A stretch of DNA of 64,000 bases. It comes from Bacteroidales bacterium UBA5197 (lineage in GTDB: Bacteria; Bacteroidota; Bacteroidia; Bacteroidales; Lentimicrobiaceae). Below the pieces are notes generated by a model that saw only the letters and a list, made by a program, of their open reading frames with translations, did no database searches and was not told the origin of the DNA. Shown in pieces: positions 48,823 to 55,843 of this stretch. Both the position numbers and the translations under genes were made by a program. The stretch's first letter is position 1. Each line of letters starts with the position of its first letter. The stretch lies in the NCBI GenBank assembly GCA_002412885.1, contig DHVX01000048.1, positions 124,001 to 188,000 on the forward strand, written 5' to 3'.

Positions 48823-50238
48823 CTAGCTATTTTCGAAATTGGCAACAATGTCGATAATCAGGGGATGGCGTTTTAGCACCGGTGAAAATTCGAACATCGC
48901 GTCAAGGCCTTCTTTATCAAGCGAAAGGGCTTTTATCAGCACTTCTGATGCTTCCTGAGTTTTGGCAAGCGTAAATAGATAAGCAGCTTTTCTGAAATAC
49001 AATGAGGCTTCGGATGGCAGACTCACCAATCCTGAATCCAGGACTTCAAGTGCCTGAATGTAATTATCTGATTCGGCAAACAAACCTGAAAAATCAAGCC
49101 ATATGCCGGCATCCAGAGAGTTATATCCTACTGCTTTTGCATAAGTTACTGCAGCTTCGGAGGCAAAACCACCATGTTGCTGACACAACGCCAGTGTAGC
49201 GAGGTAATCCGGATTTTCAGGATCAATTTCCAACCCGCGACGGATAAACCGCAGCGCAGCTTTGATATTGCCTTTCTCTTCATAGCATACGCCCATGCCA
49301 ATCCAGGCATCAGCCAGATTTTCATCCATGGTCACTGCTTTCCGGAAATTGTCAAGCGCCTGATCGTATTCTTCAAGTTTTTCGTAACACTCGCCTATGT
49401 AATAATAGGTAAGTGCTTCGGGTTCTTCATATTCGAATGTTTCGCGATAAGCATTGATTGCATGACGAAAGTGCAGCATCCCCGCGAGGGAATTGGCTTT
49501 GTTGAAATATGCCGACGAAAATGAAGGATCAATGGCAATGGCAAACTCAAAAGCTTCAATGGCTTTTTCGAAAAGCTCAACCGAATTCAGTGCAACGCCC
49601 AGATTAAACCACCCGAACTTTGAGTAAGGATGTTTGTCGGTAAAGACTGTAAAGTACTCTATACTGATTTCCAACTGATTGGTAATCTCATAACAAAATG
49701 CAAGTTCGAAAATGATAGATTCATTTTCAGGCTCAATCTCAAGAACCTTCTGCAGATATTTTATAGCATTGTCGTAATCGCCAAGGTTTTCGTACTCATA
49801 AGCAATGCTTGAATAAATATTGCCCAGGTCTTCGTCGTCATTAATGGCTTTGTTGTATTCGCGGATGGCATCATCATAGCGTTTCATCTGGCTGTAGATG
49901 GCGCCTTTGGTGATGTAAATCTCACTGTTGTTGGGTTCAATTTCTTCAACTTTTGCAAGAATCTTCAGGGCTTTTTCGGCTTTGTTTGAAGAAACAAGAA
50001 CCTGCGCCTGCCTGATAAAAAAACCCAATTGATCAGGATACTGTTCAAGCGCATAACCAATCACGGTATTGCACTTTTCAAGCTCACCTGTAGTAAGGTA
50101 ATAATCAACGAGATCTTCATACTCCTCTACATCAAAAAAGTAGTGGCCTCCCTCAATAAGCATGGTGTCGAACCGCTCAATAAGGTAGGTAATGGAATCT
50201 TCGTCTTCGTTATGTTCAAAAAAATCGTCCATGTTCAT
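48823..50238 (-). CDS. TPR-repeat protein
   Basis: A 471-residue soluble protein made of about eleven tetratricopeptide repeats, for example NSEIYITKGAIYSQMKRYDDAIREYNKAI and SSAYFNKANSLAGMLHFRHAINAYRETF, so a protein-interaction scaffold. No signal peptide or catalytic domain is seen; the acidic N-terminus (MDDFFEHNEDEDS) is typical of this Bacteroidota family. Starts at 50238 or 50232 are about equal; the ATG at 50280 would precede the probable promoter edge. It is first in the operon with DUF368 and aroE. Confidence 0.8.
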   Translation of the reverse strand: MNMDDFFEHNEDEDSITYLIERFDTMLIEGGHYFFDVEEYEDLVDYYLTTGELEKCNTVIGYALEQYPDQLGFFIRQAQVLVSSNKAEKALKILAKVEEIEPNNSEIYITKGAIYSQMKRYDDAIREYNKAINDDEDLGNIYSSIAYEYENLGDYDNAIKYLQKVLEIEPENESIIFELAFCYEITNQLEISIEYFTVFTDKHPYSKFGWFNLGVALNSVELFEKAIEAFEFAIAIDPSFSSAYFNKANSLAGMLHFRHAINAYRETFEYEEPEALTYYYIGECYEKLEEYDQALDNFRKAVTMDENLADAWIGMGVCYEEKGNIKAALRFIRRGLEIDPENPDYLATLALCQQHGGFASEAAVTYAKAVGYNSLDAGIWLDFSGLFAESDNYIQALEVLDSGLVSLPSEASLYFRKAAYLFTLAKTQEASEVLIKALSLDKEGLDAMFEFSPVLKRHPLIIDIVANFENS

Positions 50239-50267
50239 TTTGAATATGCACTTGCAATAATCAACTG

Positions 50268-50275
50268 CAAAATTA
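50268..50275 (-). promoter_or_regulatory. putative -7 box (TAATTTTG) for the TPR-DUF368-aroE operon
   Basis: 30 nt before the ATG at 50238, and supports that start over the one at 50280, which would lie upstream of the box. Confidence 0.55.
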
Positions 50276-50635
50276 GACAATTTTGCCGTGCGAAATGCCT
50301 GATTTGCAGATTTCGGAAAATCATTGTCAGTTCAGGGTTTGCAAGTGTAATGATAATACTTTTTTGCCCCGATTCCTAGAGGTAAATGTAGAAAGTTACG
50401 GACATTGGAAGGTTGATAACTTTTTTTGATTTTGGATTTCGGATGTCGGATGTCGGATGTCAGAAGTCAGATATCAGATGTCAGATGTCAGAAATATTGA
50501 TAATGATGTAAGAAGTAAGAAAGTAAGAAGTAAGAAGATGTAACAGAGAGAATCCGAAATCCGAACCGGAGCAAAGCGGAGTCACCGAAGGTAAATCCGA
50601 AATCCGAAATCCGAAATTCATTGATGATTTTCAAC

Positions 50636-50643
50636 TAAATTTG
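50636..50643 (+). promoter_or_regulatory. putative -7 box (TAAATTTG) for glmM
   Basis: Ends 17 nt before the ATG at 50660. Confidence 0.55.
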
Positions 50644-50659
50644 TCGAAAATTCTTTATT

Positions 50660-52048
50660 ATGACCCTGATCAAAAGTATATCCGGAATTCGTGGTACCAT
50701 TGGCGGCAGACCGGGCGAAGGCCTCAGCCCATTGGATGTTGTTAAATTTACTGCTGCTTATGCTACTCTGCTGAATGCGCCGGAAAACAGCAGCATTGTT
50801 GTTGGACGTGATGCACGGGTTTCGGGCGAAATGGTCAACAATCTGGTAACTGCAACACTATGCGGGATGGGTCTGAATGTGGTGGATATTGGTCTTTCCA
50901 CAACCCCAACAGTGGAGATGGCCGTAACTGCATTGGGTGCTGCGGGTGGCATTATTCTCACCGCAAGCCACAATCCATGGCAATGGAATGCGCTGAAACT
51001 GCTGAATGCTCAGGGAGAGTTTATCGACGGAAAGACCGGTGAAAAACTGCTTGAAATTGCTGAAAAAGAAGATTTTGTTTTTTGTGATGTATCGAAACTC
51101 GGTAAAGTCACCTACGACGATACTCAGATTCAGAAACACATAGAGAAAATACTTGCGCTTCCTTATGTAAACACTGAGGCTATAAAAAAGAGAGGATTCA
51201 GGGTTGCCATTGATGCGGTTAACTCCACCGGAAGTATTGTCATCCCGATGTTGCTCAGAGCACTGGGTGTGGAAAATATTGATGAGCTCTTTTGTACGCC
51301 AAACGGAATTTTCCCACATAATCCCGAACCTCTGCCGGAACATCTTACAGAAATTTCTGCAGTGGTTGTTAAAAACAAGGCAAATGTGGGATTTGTCGTT
51401 GACCCGGATGTGGATCGGCTTGCAATTGTTTGTGAAGATGGAAGTATGTTTGGCGAAGAATATACCCTGGTTGCTGTAGCCGATTACCTGATGGGATTTA
51501 AAAAGGGAAATACAGTATCAAATATGTCATCAACAAGGGCACTCCGCGATATTACTGAAAAAGCTGGCTCGTCTTACAGTGCTGCAGCTGTAGGCGAAGT
51601 AAACGTTGTAGCCATGATGAAACAAACCAACGCTCTGATTGGCGGTGAAGGCAATGGCGGAGTAATCTTTCCGGAACTGCATTATGGCCGCGATGCACTG
51701 GTCGGCATAGCATTGTTCCTTTCGCAGCTCGCTGTAACCGGCCATACCTGCATATCGCTTAAAAAGACTTATCCGGCTTATTTTATCTCCAAAAATAAAA
51801 TTCAGCTTTCTGAAAAAATGGATGTTGATCACATTCTTGAAAAGGTTGCGGAGAAGTATAAAGATCAGCCAATTAATACAATAGATGGCGTAAAGATTGA
51901 ATTCGGCAAGGAATGGGTGCACCTCCGAAAATCAAACACTGAACCCATTATCCGAATTTATTCCGAAAGTAGTTCGGAAAACACAGCCACTGAACTGGCC
52001 AACAGGTTAATTGAGGATATAAAGGAGGTTGCCGGAATCACGGGATAA
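50660..52048 (+). CDS. glmM: phosphoglucosamine mutase
   Basis: A 462-residue alpha-D-phosphohexomutase, which turns glucosamine-6-phosphate into glucosamine-1-phosphate for UDP-GlcNAc. The active site is ILTASHNPWQWN with phosphoserine S103; the metal loop is VDPDVDRLAIV; the sugar loop is GGEGNGGV; and the phosphate site is RKSNTEPIIRIYSE. The size and the Bacteroidota-type sequence fit GlmM best; phosphomannomutase is an alternative. The bases that encode its last residues recur in altered form in the repeats downstream. Confidence 0.85.
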   Translation: MTLIKSISGIRGTIGGRPGEGLSPLDVVKFTAAYATLLNAPENSSIVVGRDARVSGEMVNNLVTATLCGMGLNVVDIGLSTTPTVEMAVTALGAAGGIILTASHNPWQWNALKLLNAQGEFIDGKTGEKLLEIAEKEDFVFCDVSKLGKVTYDDTQIQKHIEKILALPYVNTEAIKKRGFRVAIDAVNSTGSIVIPMLLRALGVENIDELFCTPNGIFPHNPEPLPEHLTEISAVVVKNKANVGFVVDPDVDRLAIVCEDGSMFGEEYTLVAVADYLMGFKKGNTVSNMSSTRALRDITEKAGSSYSAAAVGEVNVVAMMKQTNALIGGEGNGGVIFPELHYGRDALVGIALFLSQLAVTGHTCISLKKTYPAYFISKNKIQLSEKMDVDHILEKVAEKYKDQPINTIDGVKIEFGKEWVHLRKSNTEPIIRIYSESSSENTATELANRLIEDIKEVAGITG

Positions 52049-52632
52049 GGTTTGAAACACTTCGATTCGCTGATAAGGTGAACTCCCGAAAGGGAGAAAC
52101 CAATGACGGCTGAGCGGCATTTAGCTTCGCTGAGCTCGTCCGCTATGGCGGCCTCGGTTGCAATGCCGCTCTGAACAATGGATAATTTGTAATTATCCAA
52201 ATAAGCGACTTAAGGAATGAACCAGTTGGGCATATATTATTGAATTACAAATTCAATGATACTCAAAGCGGCATTACAAATGCCGCTTAGCCGGGTAACA
52301 AATGACGGCTGAGGCATATATTATTGAATTACAAATTCAATGATGCTCAAAGCGGCATTGCAAATGCCGCTTAGCCGGGGTTGCCGGAATTAGGGAATGA
52401 GGACTGAAACAATTATTTAAAATTTCTCAGAAAGGGAGAAACCAATGACGGCTGAGCGGCATTTGCAATGCCGCTCTGAACAATAGATAATTTGCAATCA
52501 TCCAAATAAGCGACTTAAGGAATGAACCAGTTGGGCATATATTATTGAATTACAAATTCAATGATGTTCAAAGCGGCATTGCAAATGCCGCTTAGCCGGG
52601 TTGCTGGAATTACGGAATGAGGACTGAAACAA
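52049..52632. repeat. duplicated hairpin-rich spacer between glmM and the toxin gene
   Basis: 584 bases without a gene. The segment AAGGGAGAAACCAATGACGGC... to GCCGCTTAGCCGGG is present at 52090-52379 and, shorter, at 52432-52600. Each holds three types of hairpin with three-base loops: GATAATT-TGT-AATTATC, TTGAATT-ACA-AATTCAA and AAGCGGCATT-nnn-AATGCCGCTT. Sequence resembling the glmM end (GGTTGCCGGAAT) and the toxin end (ATTnAAAATTTCTCAGA) lies between the copies at 52380-52431. Confidence 0.75.
52266..52288. repeat. 10-bp hairpin, copy 1 of 3
   Basis: AAGCGGCATT-ACA-AATGCCGCTT, perfect arms. Further copies with loop GCA lie at 52350-52372 and about 52570-52592. Confidence 0.8.
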
Positions 52633-52977
52633 TTATTCAAAATTTCTCAGAATTCTTTGTTTGTCCTCACTCTCTTTATCGTTTTTGTGATAAAGTTCGA
52701 TAAAAACTATTTTCTCATTAAGATCAAAATAAGCATAAACCAGTCGTAAACCTGAATTTACTCCCCGGCCTTTGATGGCTTGGCAGGCGATTTTTTTAAC
52801 TTTGATAACACAGGTTTCCAATCCCAGGTTATCAATACGAAAACTGAAGGGAGGTCGTTCATCGGGTGCAATAGTCAATACTTTTTTAACGACTTCCAGA
52901 TCCTCGTGTAGTGTCCGGTATTTTTTCAAAAGGGCCTTTATATCCCTTTTAAATTCGGGTAGTTCTTCAAAGGTCAT
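52633..52977 (-). CDS. RelE/HigB-like toxin of a type II toxin-antitoxin pair
   Basis: A 114-residue basic-acidic protein. The end VFIELYHKNDKESEDKQRI is typical of RelE/ParE-superfamily toxins of the HigB-like group, as is SGLRLVYAYFDLNEKI (the conserved Arg and Tyr positions). Toxins of this type usually cut mRNA on the ribosome. It overlaps the Panacea antitoxin gene by 4 nt (ATGA) and comes second, the usual order for HTH-containing antitoxins being first in such pairs. A copy of its last bases occurs in the duplicated spacer downstream. Confidence 0.7.
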   Translation of the reverse strand: MTFEELPEFKRDIKALLKKYRTLHEDLEVVKKVLTIAPDERPPFSFRIDNLGLETCVIKVKKIACQAIKGRGVNSGLRLVYAYFDLNEKIVFIELYHKNDKESEDKQRILRNFE

Positions 52978-53771
52978 ATTTCCTCTGTTTCATCACCATA
53001 GTTCCTTACTGAGAATGGAGCTTCTCTGTAAAACACCAGTTCATAACTGATTTCTTCACCTTCTTTCGAAGCCAGCCAGGGCATGTCCTTATGTGAATAA
53101 TTACTAATGGCAGCCGCAGATAAATCAGACAATTGCTCTATGACTTTGTCTATGACTTCTTTCTCACTGGCTTTCAATTCAGTTAAATCAGCTTTAAGCA
53201 GTGGAATGTAACGAATCTGAAGCTTATTGAAATATTGTGTTTTTATCCGCTGTATCATACCTTTTTCCATCATCTGACCAATAATGGTATCCAACTTTTG
53301 AGGTACTGGTCCATAAGGCAACTTGCGATAATTTGCGCCGGTTAAATGCTCTTCATAAATTTCGTAATAATTAAAATCGGAGAAATAAAGCAGTTTGTTA
53401 AGTACTGTTTCTCCGACATTTGGCTTGCCGGCACATTGTTCCAAAATATAAAGCAACACATTTTTAAACTTATCGATATTCAGGCTTGGAACAGAAATCC
53501 GGACATCTACATTTTTGGGATTTTCTTCGGTTTTGCTTTCAACATCATCATTTATAGTAAAATCATCAGACATAAAATCATCTATAGAAAAGCCCAGAAC
53601 TACAGATAATTGCAGCAGTTCAAGAGCATCAACACTTCTGTTTCCTAGCTCTATCTGCGTTAATGATGGGCGGGAAATTTTTATACTTTTTGCCAGATCT
53701 TCCTGCGACAAACCTTTCTTTTTACGAAGTTCAGTTATCCGCTGACCAATTTGTTTTTGAGAAAGTTCCAT
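52974..53771 (-). CDS. Panacea-type antitoxin with XRE helix-turn-helix
   Basis: A 265-residue protein. Residues about 5-62 are a Cro/CI-type HTH (RITELRKKKGLSQEDLAKSI and RPSLTQIELGNRSVDALELLQL). Residues about 100-250 match the Panacea (DUF4065) domain, with ILEQCAGKPNVGETVLNKLLYFSDFNYYE and GANYRKLPYGPVPQKLD. Panacea proteins act as antitoxins for several unrelated toxins; here the HTH should also repress the operon, and inverted repeats at 53815-53843 fit its operator. I chose MELSQKQ at 53771; the frame to 53834 would start upstream of the promoter box. Confidence 0.85.
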   Translation of the reverse strand: MELSQKQIGQRITELRKKKGLSQEDLAKSIKISRPSLTQIELGNRSVDALELLQLSVVLGFSIDDFMSDDFTINDDVESKTEENPKNVDVRISVPSLNIDKFKNVLLYILEQCAGKPNVGETVLNKLLYFSDFNYYEIYEEHLTGANYRKLPYGPVPQKLDTIIGQMMEKGMIQRIKTQYFNKLQIRYIPLLKADLTELKASEKEVIDKVIEQLSDLSAAAISNYSHKDMPWLASKEGEEISYELVFYREAPFSVRNYGDETEEI

Positions 53772-53803
53772 ATTTATTTCAATTTTTAAGCAATTTATCG
53801 ACA

Positions 53804-53811
53804 CAAAGATA
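53804..53811 (-). promoter_or_regulatory. putative -7 box (TATCTTTG) for the TA operon
   Basis: 33 nt before the antitoxin ATG, directly next to the inverted repeats at 53815-53843. Confidence 0.6.
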
Positions 53812-53814
53812 AAT

Positions 53815-53843
53815 ATTGTTTCATTTATAAACAATTTATTGTT
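53815..53843. promoter_or_regulatory. inverted-repeat operator of the TA operon
   Basis: ATTGTTT-CATTTAT-AAACAAT (53815-53835), then AACAAT-TT-ATTGTT sharing the middle half-site (53830-53843). Three ATTGTT half-sites cover the region just upstream of the -7 box, where a repressor would block polymerase. Confidence 0.65.
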
Positions 53844-53883
53844 CTATTTTCTACAACTACATCTTAAAATTTCCAGTTGCAAA

Positions 53884-53965
53884 ACAGGGATAGACTTGAT
53901 ATTACTTCGTTTTTGCAAAAAGCTTGTTTTCTCTTAGTCAAACCCTGACTTGCAGATTTCAGGAT
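53884..53965. repeat. dispersed hairpin repeat, copy 2 (degraded)
   Basis: Matches 904-990 in order but its left arm (ACAGGGATAGACTT) has lost much of the pairing with AGTCAAACCCTGACT at 53936-53950. Confidence 0.55.
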
Positions 53966-54072
53966 CATCAGAAACAAAAATGAAATTTTCAAGGGTGTTG
54001 TGAATTAACAATAATTCATGTAGGTTTGTAATCTCAATTTCAAGAAATTGTCTATCACCTCATTGTGCAGAT

Positions 54073-54318
54073 ATGGCTGTAAAACGGAAGCGCAAAAACA
54101 TCAGGAAGTTTAAAGCAGTTGCTTTTAAACTCACAGTTCAGCAAAAGAAAAGGGTTGATGCTTTTTGTAAAAAGTACAATACCACACCTGTAACCATGTA
54201 TAAGATTGCCATTCAGACATTTCTGTCAAAAAACGGATACGGAACCCTGCCCAAACAGCACGATCACGGCATATCATCCAATCAGATGAGCATTTTCGAT
54301 GTAGTGGAAGAGCCCTGA
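54073..54318 (+). CDS. small basic protein, ribbon-helix-helix-like
   Basis: An 81-residue protein. The start is strongly basic (KRKRKNIRKFK), then VAFKLTVQQKKRVDAFCKKYNTTPVTMYKIAIQTFL looks like a ribbon-helix-helix or similar DNA-binding unit, and the end NQMSIFDVVEEP is acidic. Function unknown; it may be a small regulator. It lies after the TA promoter region in the opposite direction and ends 20 nt before recR's 3' end. Frame and composition look genuine. Confidence 0.6.
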   Translation: MAVKRKRKNIRKFKAVAFKLTVQQKKRVDAFCKKYNTTPVTMYKIAIQTFLSKNGYGTLPKQHDHGISSNQMSIFDVVEEP

Positions 54319-54338
54319 AAAGGGGATTTATTTTTTGC

Positions 54339-54947
54339 TTACCGGCTATAAGGCACACGGCCGGTTATAGATTTTCCAAGTGTAATTTCATCGGCAAACT
54401 CAAGATCGTCGCCAATTGCAACTCCTCTGGAAATTACTGAAATTGATTTCACCTTGTCGTTTAGCCTTTTGAAAATATAAAAACCTGTTGTATCACCTTC
54501 GGTTGTGGCAGGCAGCGCAAGAATAACCTCATTGATACTTTCAACCTCAAGACGGTTTACAAGAGAATCCACATTTATTTCGCCTGGCCCTACCCCATCC
54601 ATGGGCGAAATTATTCCTCCAAGCACATGGTACAATCCCTTAAACTGACCCGTGTTTTCGATGGCCATTACATCGCGGATATCTTCAACCACGCATATCA
54701 CCGAAGGGTCGCGTTTGTGATCGGCACAAATCATGCAGGTATCAACATCAGAAATATTGTGGCAGCGTTTACAATATTTTACCCCGCTGCGCAGGTTAAT
54801 AATTGCATTTCCAAGCAATTGCGATTTTGTGATATCCTGCTTCAGCAGATGCAAAGCAAGCCTAACAGCTGTTCGCCTTCCTATACCGGGAAGTTTGCCA
54901 AGTTCAATTACTGCTTCTTCGAGCAAGCGCGATGAATATGTGTTCAT
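54339..54947 (-). CDS. recR: recombination mediator RecR
   Basis: A 202-residue recombination-repair protein that, with RecO and RecF, loads RecA at gaps. N-terminal HhH region LGKLPGIGRRTAVRLALHLL; zinc finger with CKRCHNISDVDTCMIC (Cys pairs about 58/61 and 70/73); Toprim domain with VVEDIRDVMAIE; and the Walker-like PATTEGDTT and SRGVAIGDDLEFAD end. Length is normal. It is a single gene divergent from the MORN-like gene. Confidence 0.95.
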   Translation of the reverse strand: MNTYSSRLLEEAVIELGKLPGIGRRTAVRLALHLLKQDITKSQLLGNAIINLRSGVKYCKRCHNISDVDTCMICADHKRDPSVICVVEDIRDVMAIENTGQFKGLYHVLGGIISPMDGVGPGEINVDSLVNRLEVESINEVILALPATTEGDTTGFYIFKRLNDKVKSISVISRGVAIGDDLEFADEITLGKSITGRVPYSR

Positions 54948-54982
54948 AAATCTGTGGTGCGTAACTGTCCTGAATTTTTAGT

Positions 54983-54990
54983 TACTTTTG
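54983..54990 (+). promoter_or_regulatory. putative -7 box (TACTTTTG) for the MORN-like gene
   Basis: Ends 74 nt before the ATG at 55064. Confidence 0.4.
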
Positions 54991-55063
54991 CAGACAAATT
55001 TACAAAACTATTGCTTTGCCATGCCTTATTATTGTAAGGCTTTGATTTAAAGTCTATTACCAA

Positions 55064-55816
55064 ATGAAACCAATTCGACTAACTATACTTTTCTCTTTAA
55101 CACTGATAATTTCTCTGCTTTCAGGAAATTATAGCCATGCGCAGTCAGCCATCCTGAATCAAACCGACAGTCAGGGACTGAAACAAGGGAAATGGAATAA
55201 AACCGATGCCAGCGGACGACTGATTTATCAGGGCGAATTTATTGATGATAAGCCGGTTGGAAAATTTGTGTATTACGATTCCACCGCGAAAATCAAGGCC
55301 ATCAGTGAATTTTCGGAGAATGGAACCCGGGCCTATGCCACTACTTTTAACAGAATGGGCAAAAAGAGCTCTGAAGGACTGTATCTTAACGAAAAACGTG
55401 AAGGAAACTGGAAGTTTTATAACGAAGATGAAATTCTGATTTCGGAAGAAAATTATGAAAACGGCATTGCCTCAGGCATCTGGAAAAACTACTACCAGAA
55501 TGGCAATCTGCTTGAAGAAATTACTTATAAAAACGGAAAGAAGGACGGACCCTGGAAGCAATATTTCTATGATGGTCCCGAAAAACTGCGGGCGACATAT
55601 AGAAATGACAAACTTGAAGGATTGGCCACTTTTTTTCACCCAAACGGCAGGGTTATGATTTCAGGGCCATATGTCAACAATTTTAAGGATGGCGTGTGGA
55701 TGCACCTGAATGACAAAGGTGTAGCCGAGAAAAAAGAAGTATGGTCAAATGGTTTTCTGGTAGTCGAAGAATATTACGACAAAGCCAGAGAAAGAATGGT
55801 AAAGGAAGAGAAATAA
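55064..55816 (+). CDS. exported MORN-like repeat protein (YwqK family)
   Basis: A 250-residue protein with a signal peptide (about 1-26, SHAQS). The mature part consists of about seven MORN-like repeats such as GEFIDDKPVGKFVYYDSTAKI, GLYLNEKREGNWKFY and NGIASGIWKNYYQNGNLLEEITYKNGKKDGPW. Proteins of this type in Bacteroidota are often named YwqK antitoxins, but the name rests on similarity and no toxin is near. It is likely periplasmic or surface-located; function unknown. Confidence 0.8.
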   Translation: MKPIRLTILFSLTLIISLLSGNYSHAQSAILNQTDSQGLKQGKWNKTDASGRLIYQGEFIDDKPVGKFVYYDSTAKIKAISEFSENGTRAYATTFNRMGKKSSEGLYLNEKREGNWKFYNEDEILISEENYENGIASGIWKNYYQNGNLLEEITYKNGKKDGPWKQYFYDGPEKLRATYRNDKLEGLATFFHPNGRVMISGPYVNNFKDGVWMHLNDKGVAEKKEVWSNGFLVVEEYYDKARERMVKEEK

Positions 55817-55843
55817 AGCAGGATTCCAATCATTTTATTTTGC

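Larger units (their letters stand above)
50239..50659. other. divergent intergenic region with simple repeats
   Basis: 421 bases. After the promoter box of the TPR operon there are runs of GGATGTC/AGATGTCAG (50433-50490), GTAAGAA (50510-50540) and AAATCCG (50552-50616) repeats, then the glmM box. No gene seen. Confidence 0.6.
53772..54072. other. intergenic region with TA operator and dispersed repeat
   Basis: 301 bases holding the promoter and operator of the toxin-antitoxin pair (53804-53843) and a degraded copy of the hairpin repeat (53884-53965). Otherwise AT-rich with nothing recognised. Confidence 0.6.
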
